Positions 23,402 through 33,189 of a stretch of DNA of 64,000 nt are shown here, piece after piece. Source of the DNA: Nereocystis luetkeana (taxonomy: Eukaryota > Sar > Phaeophyceae > Laminariales > Laminariaceae). The DNA lies in NCBI GenBank assembly GCA_031213475.1, contig JARUPZ010000009.1, positions 8,403,601 to 8,467,600 of the forward strand, written 5' to 3'. Made by a program: the position numbers and the translations under genes. The notes under the pieces are model-generated. The model had not been told where the DNA came from, did no database searches, and saw only the letters and a list, made by a program, of their open reading frames with translations. The first letter of the stretch is position 1. The number at the start of each line of letters is the position of its first letter.

Positions 23402-23752
23402 GCCGGTCGCCCCGGTGGTTCAAGTGGTTAACCTCGAATTCTACTTGTTTGAGTCCTGGGTTCGAGCCCCAGGAGGGTCGGACTTTGACTTTATTTGCAA
23501 AAATAAAAAAAAGGGATTCAATTGTTGAGAGCGCCTTGCAGCGTGGGTAGGCACAATTCGATGCGAGTCGACGAGGGAAGAGAAGGCTGAAATTTTCTCG
23601 CGATAAAAAAATGAAGGCACGTACCGTAGCGGGAAGGAGGGAGAAGAGCCTGCTATGTGACCCCGGATCTGAGTTACGAGTTGGAAGGAGAGAGAGAAGA
23701 AGATGTGCGAAAATAATAAATGGGATGAGAAAAAAAAAAAGAAAAAAAAAAA
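23402..23752 (+). mobile_element. S1 SINE, full length, nested in LINE-A
   Basis: Starts GCCGGTCGCCCCGGTGG and has the B box GGGTTCGAGCCCC and an A-rich tail. The host 3' UTR reads ..AAGGTGC before it and GTGCTTTGGG after it, so a short (A)GTGC duplication flanks the element. Confidence 0.9.
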
Positions 23753-24216
23753 GTGCTTTGGGCTTTGGTCTGCCTGCTATTTCCCCTTTCATTATTATTC
23801 CTTGTTATTTTTTTCCTTGGTTCTTCGTCTTACTCTGTTTACAAGCAGTGGGGTTTTTTTTTATTTCTTCTTTTCTTTTTTTTGTCCACCTCTTTATTTT
23901 TAAAGTGTGGGCCACCCCGCCCGCCGGGGGAGGCACGACATATTGTTTCTCCTAGATTATGCTTTTTCTTTTTTATTTTTCTCTTTTGATTTGTCTACCT
24001 TGTTTTTGTTTTCTCTTCGATGGTTTCTTTTCGTTTCACTTTTTCATGGATTGCGTATGTCGTGCCTGTCGTATCTAATATGATGACATGGCTTTGCATT
24101 GCCCACTGCAGTGCATACTGCACACGTGGCAACGTAGAATCTCTGTGGCGTAGCTTTGTGACCACATAACTTGTATGTCTTCTAGGACTGGAGAATCGGC
24201 ACGGACACTGGTTGTG

Positions 24217-24994
24217 TGTGTTCTCCACATTAAACCGTTCTTTCTACCCGTCGACATCCAGCACAACCAGTGTCCGTGCCGATTCTTCAATCCTAGAAGA
24301 GATACAAGTTCTGTGGTCACAAAGCTACGCCACAGAGATACTCCGTTGCCACGTGTGCAGTGTGCACTGCAGTGGGCAATGCGAAGCCATGTCATCATAC
24401 TAGATACGACAGGCACGACATACGCAATCTATGAAATAGTGAAACGAAAAGAAACAATTAAAGATGAACAAAAACAAGGTAGACAAATCGAAAGAAAAAA
24501 ACAAGAAAAAGGTAGACAAATCGAAAGAAAAAAACAAGAAAAAGGAAATCATAATCCAAGAAAAACAATCTGTCGTGCCCCCCCCCCTCAAACAAGGTGG
24601 CCAAAACTTGAAAAAGAACGAGCAGGAGAAAAGAAAGCATAAAAAAATAAAATAAGAAAAAACACCACTTCTTGTAAACAGAGTAAGACAAAGAACCAAG
24701 GAAAAAAGTAACAAGGAAAAAAAACAGAGGGGAAATAACAGGCAGACCAAAGCCCAAAGCACCTTCCAGGTGGCGGCAGTAGTTTGTGGTACAAGTAGTA
24801 TAGCCAGGTTCTCCCTGCCCATCCGCTTGGTACCTTGCTACCCAGACTGCCGTCTCCGCCCTGCGTTCGTCAACTATGCCCAGCCCCTTGGCGTCAGACA
24901 ATACGAAACGAGCAGAGCAGGTTCGTCTTCCAACCACGCCACACGGCTCCTTCAGTACGGCTTATCAATCAGAAAAGGGAGAGGAAGACAAAAA
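24217..24994 (-). mobile_element. LINE-A 3' UTR copy nested in opposite orientation
   Basis: The plus strand begins TGTGTTCTCCACATTAAACC and runs to GGAAGACAAAA. It is flanked by TTGTG (24,212-24,216) and TTATG (24,995-24,999), a slightly mutated target duplication. The host LINE-A sequence resumes on the other side. Confidence 0.85.
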
Positions 24995-25054
24995 TTATGC
25001 TCGATGTCGACGGGTTGAAAGGACGGTTTAATGTGAAGAACACACACACAAGGG

Positions 25055-25346
25055 GGAGAACTGGACTCAGCCCAGATTTCATCCATAACCAACCTGTATG
25101 CAGATACAGGTTATCGGGACGTTGTCCAACAGAATATTCTCAACTACATAGAATGTTCTCCGGGCAAAGGAGATGACTGAACTGCTCCGTAGAATATTCC
25201 ATAATAGTTATGATAACCATAAAAAAATTCGCCTGCAGATATTTTCCCTCGTTTTTACATACAACTATATCGTAGTCTTGGTCCGCAGGTATGTCTGGTA
25301 TCTGCAAAGTGCTCTGTACAGCAAAAGATCCGCATACGGGTATGAA
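25055..25346. other. No gene seen
   Basis: Unique AT-rich sequence between a LINE-A tail and an S1 SINE. Confidence 0.5.
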
Positions 25347-25695
25347 GCCGGTCGCCCCGGTGGTTCAAGTGGTTAACATCGAATTCTACTTGTTTGAGTC
25401 CTGGGTTTGAGCCCCAGGAGGGTCGGACTTTGACTTTATTTGCAAAAATAAAAAAAAGGGATTCAATTGTTGAGAGCGCCTTGCAGCGTGGGTAGGCACA
25501 ATTGGATGCGAGTCGACGAGGGAAGAAAAGGCTGAAATCTTCTCGCGATAAAAATGAAGGCACGTACCGTAGCGGGAAGGGGGTAGAAACACCTGCTATT
25601 TGACCCCGGATCTGAGTTACGAGGGTGAACGAGAGAGAGAAGAAGATGGGAGAAGGTAGTGAATGGGATGAGCAAAAAAAAAAAGAAGAAAAAAA
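25347..25695 (+). mobile_element. S1 SINE, full length
   Basis: A tRNA-like head, body and mixed A-rich tail as in the copy at 23,402. The B box has one change (GGGTTTGAGCCCC). Confidence 0.9.
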
Positions 25696-25754
25696 GTAGC
25701 TTCAAGCTCGACACTACACACGAATAGAACAAAAACTACTCAACTCACGGCCAC

Positions 25755-25765
25755 CCCACCAGTAC
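25755..25765. repeat. Left target-site duplication of the Mutator-like element
   Basis: CCCACCAGTAC directly precedes the left terminal inverted repeat. The identical 11 bp occur at 32,593-32,603, three bases beyond the right end. Confidence 0.8.
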
Positions 25766-25964
25766 GGCGCGTGCTATGTGCAGGCGCATCCTGCAAAAAT
25801 ATTTGTGCAGGCGCCGAACGCCTCGAGAACCAATCCACTATAAACCCATTTTTAAATACGAAACACCGCACACAAAGAAGCCCTCAAAACAGCAGTTAGA
25901 CCACAACAGTTCACAGCAGCAGTAGACCAGCACCAGGTCTCGACGTAAGGCACAAGGCACGCAC
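25766..25964 (+). repeat. MULE left terminal inverted repeat
   Basis: About 199 bp matching the complement of 32,328-32,589, including CAAAAATATTTGTGCAGGCG, ACGCCTCGAGAACCAATCC and GGTCTCGACGTAAGGCAC. It has one copy of the 26-bp unit that occurs four times in the right repeat. Confidence 0.85.
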
Positions 25965-26266
25965 AGCAGGAGATCCGCCGCAGATACTGGTTAGCGGGTA
26001 CGGCGGTGCTGAGGTGCCTGGCGCTGATGATACAAACTCTGTTCCATATTTATTTATCTTGTGCGATTGTGATAGGTTGCGAAGAGTACTCGTAGTGCTG
26101 CTCTACAGCAGCAGTAGTACTGCTGCTGTCGTAGTGCTGCACGCAAAACAAGTGGGCCATCCGTTGTGCGAGGCCATCCCGGGGCCATGATGCATTTCGG
26201 GCAGGCCGCCAAGCGACATACAAGGGCACAGCAAAAGAGCAAACATGTATATATACAGGTACAAGA

Positions 26267-26434
26267 CGCCTAATAAGAAACAGGCTAATAAGAAAGCCGG
26301 GCTGAGATTTTGAGGAAAATGAGAAATTATGGAGTCGTCATCTTGAAATTATAGGGGGGCAAGCACCCTATCTCGAATAAGAAATCCAGCCTGGACCATA
26401 ATTCCTGTTTCTTATTATTAATTAATAGGTGCCC
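26267..26434. mobile_element. MITE with CTAATAAGAAACAGG inverted ends
   Basis: Left end CCTAATAAGAAACAGG. Right end CCTGTTTCTTATTA followed by TTAATTAATAGG, where about 10 bp are inserted in the right arm. The interior (AAATCCAGCCTGGACC) matches the copy at 31,654. Confidence 0.65.
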
Positions 26435-27277
26435 TGTGCTACTTGTACCGAGGGTGGACCAAAACAAATGGTGAAAAACTTTTTTACTACTACAAGTTTG
26501 TCCTCAATGACATTGCTTTTTTTCGGGGGTTATTATGGTTTATGTGTACGAATCTACCAAGCAAAAAATAAGGCATCGACGATTGCCATGTTATCAAGCG
26601 ACTAATGATAGGAAGAGCGTGCAGCAGTACGAGCGTACAGCAGTACGAGCGTACAGCAGACGCTCGTACGAGTATAATGTAATAATGCTGCACGCGGTCG
26701 CACAGCTCCTAGTATTGCAGTTCCGACACACCCCTTACCCCAACAGCCCGGACAGTTGGTCGATGCTGCTGCAATAATCAACGTTTTTCGACATTATTTC
26801 TTCACTCAGAAGTCCCCCCGGGGCTATTAACAGGGAATACTCTAAAAGCAAATGAAAATTAACATCCCAATATTTTATTTTGTGTTTCGTCCAGTTATCG
26901 ATGACAACACTTTGTTTTCCATTCTGTCGTGTGTTGTTTCCTCTTCTTGTCGCGTGCCTTCGGGCATGGACTACAGTACTACCTCGTAAATATCAACTAA
27001 ACACGAAACCGCCCAAGCAAGTACCAGGTACCGCACACCAAACGCGGTCACGATAAACCCTACGACAAAATCGTAGGAATGCACTCATGATCATGTACTC
27101 GCCAGCATGAGAGGTCGTCGCATCCCTAGTCGTGCCCTTAGTAGTAAGGTGGGACAGAGTACAACGTGTCTCCGGCCACACAAATAAATAAAATGGAGTA
27201 CTGATACCGAAGGATCTCGCCGGCCGCAACAAAAACCGTAGTACTACAGTAATACTAGCAGGGGGGGTAGGAGACTA

Positions 27278-27756
27278 CTAGTTGTACGATTGACTGGCCT
27301 TCCTGGTCCCGGCAGCTGAATACCGCGCCTCCACGCTCGACTTATGCCTTTTGCTGCCAAGTCTCTTCCCCGCGGGCAAACGTACAGTGTCCGGGTTGCC
27401 CACGACAACTCCCGTCCCCGACCCGATCCTTGCTGCCTGCTCTACTTGGGCCTCAAATGTCGCGAACATGTGACGCAGTGTTTCAGGGTCCACAGTGTCT
27501 ACCCCCTTCGCCACGATTGCTGTGCTTTTCTTCAGGAGATCTACGTACAACTTGCGACGGTCTTGTACCGTAGGCCCGTGCTCCTTCATTCGCACTAGGG
27601 TAGAATTAATGGTCTCGCCACTACGCTCCTGTGCATCATACAGGTTTTCCCCGCCACTACGCTGGGATGCAGCGTTCTGGACTGCCTTAGTGTTGACTCT
27701 ACGATCGTGCAAGGCTTCCAACACCTTGGCCTGGACGGCTGGTGCAAGTCCCGCAT
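27278..27756 (-). CDS. MULE-encoded protein, exon 5 (C-terminal)
   Basis: The terminal exon of the minus-strand gene. The acceptor is a pyrimidine-rich CACCCCTCTTGCAG just before AT GCG GGA. The product begins AGLAPAVQAKVLEALHDRRV and contains predicted helices (KLYVDLLKKSTAIVAKGVD, PETLRHMFATFEAQVEQAAR). It ends with the basic NPDTVRLPAGKRLGSKRHKS and SVEARYSAAGTRKASQ, resembling the KGRPKGxRKKS-type C-termini of MULE/FAR1 proteins. It requires phase 1 at its acceptor, which the GC-donor reading of exon 4 supplies. The DDE core normally lies between the helical segment after the DNA-binding region and this tail, and it is missing here. Confidence 0.65.
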
Positions 27757-28156
27757 CTGCAAGAGGGGTGCAATACGAGAATGGTGGTGTTAAGCCGATG
27801 GTTGCTTACCACTTATTCGACAGATTTGGTTGTTTGCTGCTAGTGGCCGACGCTCGATTCGCTGTCGCAGACGCTCGATTTCGTCGGCGTGGGATCACGG
27901 TGCCAGGTAGCATGGAATCAGGGGGCCAAACGGGAGAGGGGTGCAAACATGCGTGTTTCTGTGAAAGTGTGTGTGTTTTCGGACCAATGACACACCCCGA
28001 AACATCAGTAGTTGACCAATGGCAGGGAATTGTCGAATAACTCGTGATTTCTACTCGTTAGCTGACGGGATATAGAGCCTCACAACATGAATGATATCTA
28101 CGAGAAAATACGTAGCTCTTTCTAGTCTACCGGCGTCAGCCGCACCATGAAACTAA

Positions 28157-28958
28157 GGGCCCATCCAAACGAAGAAAAACGAAAGCTAAAAACAAAAGCT
28201 GAAGAGACAAACGAAATTTGCTCGTTTTGGGACACAAGAGAATGGAGTACAAACGCAGGACACGCGTGAAAAACAAAAGCTAATATAAAAAACGCAATAG
28301 AGACGACGGTCGTGGTGGAGCACCAGCACGGATTCACAATCCAGCTGCGGTAGAGGCGGCGCACAGCCCTGAAAAAAATAGGGGAGTGTGCCCACACGGC
28401 TAGTCCACGATATACTACTATTTGCTGCTGCAAGGGCGCCGGCATCCTGAAGCGCGAGATCTGCGCTCGATAAAGTACGGGTGCTGTTCAAACAGCAGCA
28501 TCACTTGCTAGAACATACGATTTTATTCAGAACAGCAATGACGGCACCAGGGGTATGTTACTTGTGTATTGTCTGCTCTCTGTCTTCTGGCTGTCTAGTC
28601 TAGTCTACGGGGCGTTCGTAGCTGTGGGTGTCGCTACGGCCTCGCTCCTCGCTGTTTGTTACGAGGTTATACCTGTTGAGCTACACAGTCACTGACTGAG
28701 TACCTCAACATGTATAACCTGTGACTGAGTAGTTCGTTTTAGCTTTTGCTTTCTAGATAAAATTTTAATTCCAAAATTATTAATTTAATGGAGAAGCTAC
28801 AATAAAATCCGCCGGTCTCTTGGGCCCTCATTTTTTTTAATTTGGCGAACCAGAACGAGTGCATCTTCATATCTCATCGTCGCTTTTTTTTGTGTTTAGC
28901 TTTTTGTTTCTACATAGCTTTGATTTTTAGCCTCAAAATGCTCCGTTGGGACGAGCCC
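28157..28958. mobile_element. PIF/Harbinger-like element in MULE intron 4
   Basis: 802 bp with imperfect TIRs: GGGCCCATCCAAACGAAG at the left and the complement GGGCTCGTCCCAACGGAG at the right (14 of 18 match). TAA lies on both sides (28,154-28,156 and 28,959-28,961). There is no transposase frame, so it is non-autonomous. Confidence 0.75.
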
Positions 28959-29051
28959 TAACAGCGTCGGCAAGGGCAAAGAAAAGCCAAATGCCAAGCC
29001 ACTATCGTAAGCTTTGCTACAGCTTGACAAAACTCTCTACACGCCACCTGC

Positions 29052-29217
29052 CTGTGAGTTTCGCCGCCTCAGCCTTCATTGGCGATGACAGAGGCGCCCT
29101 CATCTGGTCCTGAACGTCCATCGCCGCTTTGTCTACCTCATGCCCGTGCTCCAGCACCATCGTCGTCAGTCGGGGGTGCTTGTTCACCAGGCATTTAAGA
29201 GGCCATCGTCCGGTTAT
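29052..29217 (-). CDS. MULE-encoded protein, exon 4
   Basis: The acceptor ATTTCCCCTGCAG precedes ATA ACC. The product reads ITGRWPLKCLVNKHPRLTTM then VLEHGHEVDKAAMD. The LEHGHEV stretch matches the terminal HNHE/HxH of FAR1/WRKY-GCM1-type zinc domains of MULE transposases. It starts in phase 0, continuous with exon 3. The donor that keeps the frame into exon 5 is CACAG|GCAGGT, a GC-type donor. The neighbouring GT at 29,046-29,047 would put exon 5 out of frame. Confidence 0.6.
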
Positions 29218-29558
29218 CTGCAGGGGAAATCGGTGGCCATATTGATTTAATGGTGTCTACTAATAATATATAGAATGCCGCGTCATCATCGTTTCGCCGG
29301 CAATTAATGCGCCTGCATCAATCCAACGTAACCCTCATGCAACCAAGGTGACGAGCAAAATGTAGTTCTCGCATGATTCATCAGCGTGTGCAAGCACAAC
29401 TGATTGAGTTCCAACGCGATAAACCGGGATTGTGTTTAGCAGCACCAGGTACATTCGTAGACTACCAAGCAACAATTGAAAGTATCCCGGTCTTCAGCTA
29501 AGAACGAGACACGTGTACAATATGAACGTACTACTGTACATACGAAGCTGCACCCTAC

Positions 29559-29614
29559 CTTAAAGCCGCAGCCAGTCCTCTGGCTCGAGGCTTGCCGTGG
29601 CACCCTGTGACAAC
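29559..29614 (-). CDS. MULE-encoded protein, exon 3 (56-nt micro-exon)
   Basis: Between acceptor GTCTGCACCAG and donor AAG|GTAGGG. The product is (G)CHRVPRQASSQRTGCGFK. The RTGCGFK motif matches the RTGCPFK/R motif that follows the first half of FAR1-type zinc domains. Length and phases (enters phase 1, leaves phase 0) join exons 2 and 4 without a stop. Confidence 0.6.
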
Positions 29615-30147
29615 CTGGTGCAGACGCAAGGCAGGGCATGTAAGCCGATAGATTATTCACCGCTGTTAGACGCCATGCCCATGATGCTCCCTACGGTAAA
29701 CACGAGTGCCTAGGGCAAACACGACTGCCTAGGGCAAACACGACTGCCACTATTATTCTACGAGCAAAAGCGAGTTTGTGATTAGCACCGCGCCAAATAT
29801 GAAGGAGCCCTTTTGTCTCCCTTCGAGTACGAACGGTATCCGTACGAAGAACCTGGTACTGGTATGATACAAGAAAACAGTCTATGGACCCTGGACCTAA
29901 AAAAAAGAGGTCAAAACAGCACGGCCCCGGTCGGGGCTAGCATGCTAGAAGCTGGAAGCCGATAAGTGTAGACAGCAGTACCAACACAAAATACGTAGCA
30001 ACGCAAACAAGTTGACGACAGTTAATAAAGATCCTGCTGAGCAAGTTTCTAGCGACAGCATATTCTACTGTATCTTCATTAGAAACCGCAGGTTCATATC
30101 CTACCCTTCTATCCAGTCCTTCTACTCATTCCTCATCGAAGACTCAC

Positions 30148-30394
30148 CAGGGGCACTCCTCCTGCGTTCGGCCTGCAGGTCGGTCTGCCGGTTCCGCATG
30201 CCATGCACGCATTTCCATGCGACCATGACAAGGCGGCTTCCACTTCCTTTCTCCCTTCTTGAAGACTCACGTGCAAGCTTCACACCATGTTTCGCGCAAG
30301 TCTGCTTCACCACCGATTCCAGGTCCTCCAAGTTTGTTCCCTCCATACGAATGTTGTTCAGCGCAACACGCAACGCTTCCGCGGAGTACGAGAA
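30148..30394 (-). CDS. MULE-encoded protein, exon 2 (FAR1-like)
   Basis: The acceptor GGCGTCCGCAG precedes TTC TCG TAC TCC. The product FSYSAEALRVALNNIRMEGT leads to LESVVKQTCAKHGVKLARES, then SRREKGSGSRLVMVAWKC. This is the pattern of the FAR1 DNA-binding half-domain: an aromatic start, an amphipathic helix, then an RS..K strand and Cys. The donor is CCCCTG|GTGAGT, in phase 1. It probably binds the element's own ends in the nucleus. Confidence 0.7.
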
Positions 30395-31653
30395 CTGCGG
30401 ACGCCGAACGCAAAGAGCGGTGATTATCCAGCGTTATGAATGGTGTCAACGTTGGCAGGTGCGTGTTATCCACCACCACTACGAGTACTGCTGAAACAGA
30501 GGATGAAGCTGGTTTACCGTTGGCTACCTTGGACATTTTCACCGTTAAGTATACGTATCATACTATCCATCATATGTACCATATTCAACAGACAATCGTG
30601 TTGGCGGAGAAGGGCCGTAGAAAAGGAGGACAACACAATTGCACCTGCTGGGAATGTACTACTTTTTGTGTTGTATATCGTACACGGTCGAAAACAACGG
30701 TGTTTCTCTGTACCCATGCTGCTGCTACTATGATACAGTATGCTGCTGCAATACTGCTGCTGTGCAATTTGTTAGGCTGGGGGAGGGGGGAACTGCTGCT
30801 GTTCAGCAAAAGCCCGTATTTACCACGTATGTCACCAGGATCAGCGTGCTTTTCTGCGCGCGGTTACAGCAAGAGTATACAATACTTCGTATGAGTGCTG
30901 CTCCCTGCTTGTGCCACCACCGCAGCCCGCCCCTCTATTTCCAAGTAATGCGTGATCTCGCCGCATCCGGCCCCCTGACCTTGCCCCCCCGCACCACGAC
31001 GAGCGCGGGCCGGCGCGGCGCGAGACGGCCGGTTTCCCCTTGTCTGCACCCTTCCCCCCTACCCACGGCGAAATCCGCGGCCGAAATGCCCCAGGGTGGC
31101 GCGCCCGTTTGCGACATACAACACCAACAACACCAACAACCTGCAACATCGGCCTACAACCTACCAGGTACAACGTGGTACAACGTGGACCTATGGCCTA
31201 CGGCTTACATTGTGTCTCACTATTACAGCTACTGTAGTACCCGTACACAAGGGCACTGCTGTCAATATCGTATCATACGAAGAACAGTTTTACACAGCTC
31301 GCGGCAGATCATCGACTCCCGTTGGATGGTCTAGATTTTTCAAGCCAGATGCATTTCCGATCTTATGCCATCTAGCTCACGTTGCCCGATCGGAGCGGTA
31401 TAATCTGCATGATCTCCCAGAGGTCTGGGTTGGATCTGTACTACAGCAGCATGCAGATCCTGCACAACCTCTCGCAACCGCAGGTATGGAACTACTAGTT
31501 GTACTAATGGGTGATCTAGATCATTATATTATGTTATTAATAGTAGATTATCTAGATCATCTACAGCAGTACCAGTAGATCATTATCAGATTATCCACAG
31601 CAGTAGTAGATCATGATCTGTCCGAGGTGTGCAAGTATTATACAGTCAGTACA

Positions 31654-31812
31654 GGACAGCTAATAAGAAACAGGCTAATACGAAAGCCAGGCTGATATTT
31701 AAAGGAAAATATTAAATTCATGAGGCGTTATCTTGAAATTAGTCTAGAAAGCACCCTCTCTCAAATAAGAAATCCAGCCTGGACCATAGTTTCTGTTTCT
31801 TATTAGGTGTCC
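31654..31812. mobile_element. MITE with CTAATAAGAAACAGG inverted ends, second copy
   Basis: GGACAGCTAATAAGAAACAG at the left and CTGTTTCTTATTAGGTGTCC at the right form inverted ends of about 20 bp. It has the same orientation as the copy at 26,267. It lies in intron 1 of the MULE gene. Confidence 0.75.
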
Positions 31813-31868
31813 GGTACTCTGTACCAACAACACTGTTCGCGTCACAAAACAAACTCCGACCAACTCAC

Positions 31869-32318
31869 CGTATTTGTGTCGCTCTCGGCATCCACGTTCT
31901 GCGCCGGGTCACCGTCACTCCTCGGAGTCGCCGGCGCATCGCCGCCGTCTGTAGCGCCGCTGCCTGCAGCCGCTGCACTGCTGTCGACACCGATGCCACG
32001 CGCTCTCGGAGTCGGCGACGCAGGGTCTGCTCTTGCGCAAAAAAACGAAAAGGCACCCTCCTCGCTGGTGTCATCCACTTCGATTACCGGTACGCCCCCG
32101 TCACACGTCGGGCCACTCGCCCTCGCAGGAGTCGACGCCGCGCCGTCGTCGTCATCGCCTGCAGCTCCTGCAGCTCTCGCGCAGAAAAAGGAAAACGCAC
32201 CGTCCTCGCTGGTAGCGTCCACTTCGATCATACCTCCTCCGTCACTACCTGCGCTACCCGCGTCTTCCGCATCGTCGCCTGCGGAAGAGTTCCCTACTAT
32301 ATCGAACAGAGAGGTCAT
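31869..32318 (-). CDS. MULE-encoded protein, exon 1 (acidic, with internal duplication)
   Basis: The first in-frame ATG, at 32,318, lies ten bases inside the right TIR and gives MTSLFDIVGNSSAGDDAEDA. Two diverged copies of EVDATSEDGAFSFFCARA and EVDDTSEEGAFSFFCARA alternate with Gly/Ala/Asp linkers. The donor ACG|GTGAGT closes the exon in phase 0, matching exon 2. Five exons join to about 465 codons with no stop. The TIR is placed where a promoter would be, as in other MULEs. The acidic repeats have no recognised function. They could be protein-interaction or activation segments. Confidence 0.65.
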
Positions 32319-32327
32319 CGCAGTCAC

Positions 32328-32589
32328 TGTGCGTGCCCTGTGCCTTACGTCGAGACCTGGTGCTGGTCTACTGCTGCTGTGCCTGGTGCTGGTCTACTGC
32401 TGCTGTGCCTGGTGCTGGTCTACTGCTGCTGTGCCTGGTGCTGGTCTACTGCTGCTGTGAATTGTTGTGAACTGCTGTTTTGAGGCCGGTGTTTCGTATT
32501 TGAAAATGGGTTTGTAGTGGATTGGTTCTCGAGGCGTTCGGCGCCTGCACAAATATTTTTGCAGGATGCGCCTGCACATAGCACGCGCC
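32328..32589 (-). repeat. MULE right terminal inverted repeat
   Basis: About 262 bp complementary to the left repeat. It is longer because a 26-bp unit (CCTGGTGCTGGTCTACTGCT..) is present four times at 32,356-32,459 but only once on the left. Confidence 0.85.
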
Positions 32590-32592
32590 AAG

Positions 32593-32603
32593 CCCACCAG
32601 TAC
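32593..32603. repeat. Right target-site duplication of the Mutator-like element
   Basis: CCCACCAGTAC, identical to 25,755-25,765. Confidence 0.8.
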
Positions 32604-33189
32604 ATACTCGTGTGGCCGAACAAGATGCCATGTGACCTGTCATGAAGCGAGACGCAAAACGTGCGCTGTCAACAATGAAGGGCCGAGTGTTCCACACTAA
32701 ACCTAGTTGTTTGGTGTCAGTCAAAGCATAGATGTATGTGTCACAAGGCAAACTTGCTGTCTGTCAAGAGGTAAAATGCTGTCTCCTATTCATAGCATCA
32801 TTTTAGTATGACCTGTGCGGACGCCATGGATGCCTATCCGACAGGCGGGGTCGATCGATCAGCAGCGAGCGCCACTAAAATAACCGCCACCGCCACCACC
32901 TCCACCACCACCACCTATCTCCACCTACGTCCACAAACACCAGTAACACAGCGCAAGAACAATAATCATCAGAACATCCACCATGAGCTGGCACCGCGAC
33001 AAGAGTACTTGGGGCAGGGGTGGAAAGAAACCAGAAATAACGTCGCCCGTGTAGTGGTAGGACTTCTCGGAGCTTGCGGCCCTCCGGTGGAGAAGAACAA
33101 CGTCTGCGTCGGGCCGGCTTCCTTCGCGCAATCAGCACTGCGAGTAAGTCTAGACGTACAACCGCGCCGACCTTGCAGCAGGAAAGAAG
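32604..33189. other. No gene; short ACC-rich tract
   Basis: Unique sequence with a CACCGCCACCACC-type tract near 32,885-32,925. The frames here are low complexity. Confidence 0.5.

Larger units (their letters stand above)
22636..25054 (+). mobile_element. LINE-A, 5'-truncated, hosting a SINE and another LINE-A
   Basis: A plus-strand copy starting at GTGTAAGACTTGGC. It reads STEVTPLVFGVETALWSTAA, then the 3' UTR. It is interrupted by S1 (23,402-23,752, within GGTGCTTTGGG) and by an inverted LINE-A (24,217-24,994, within TTGTGCTGGATG). It finishes at 24,995-25,054 with GTCGACGGGTTGAAAGGACG and CA repeats. Confidence 0.85.
25766..32589 (-). mobile_element. Mutator-like element (MULE), about 6.8 kb
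   Basis: Long terminal inverted repeats start GGCGCGTGCTATGTGCAGGC. The element has an 11-bp flanking direct repeat CCCACCAGTAC and an internal minus-strand gene of MULE character. Long TIRs and 9-11 bp duplications are diagnostic of the Mutator superfamily. The right end has three extra bases (AAG) before the duplication. Two CTAATAAGAAACAGG MITEs and one TAA-flanked element are nested inside. The DDE transposase core was not found, so the element is probably non-autonomous. Confidence 0.8.

Noticed and set aside
6229-25440. Functional tRNA genes at S1 heads
   Set aside because: B boxes are good, but each head is followed by the same 250-bp body and A-rich tail, so these are SINE copies.
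31807-32460. 217-codon plus-strand frame, Ala/Ser/Pro-rich
   Set aside because: It is the antisense of MULE exon 1 and runs into the 26-bp repeats of the TIR. The minus strand has the conserved duplicated motif and a proper splice donor.
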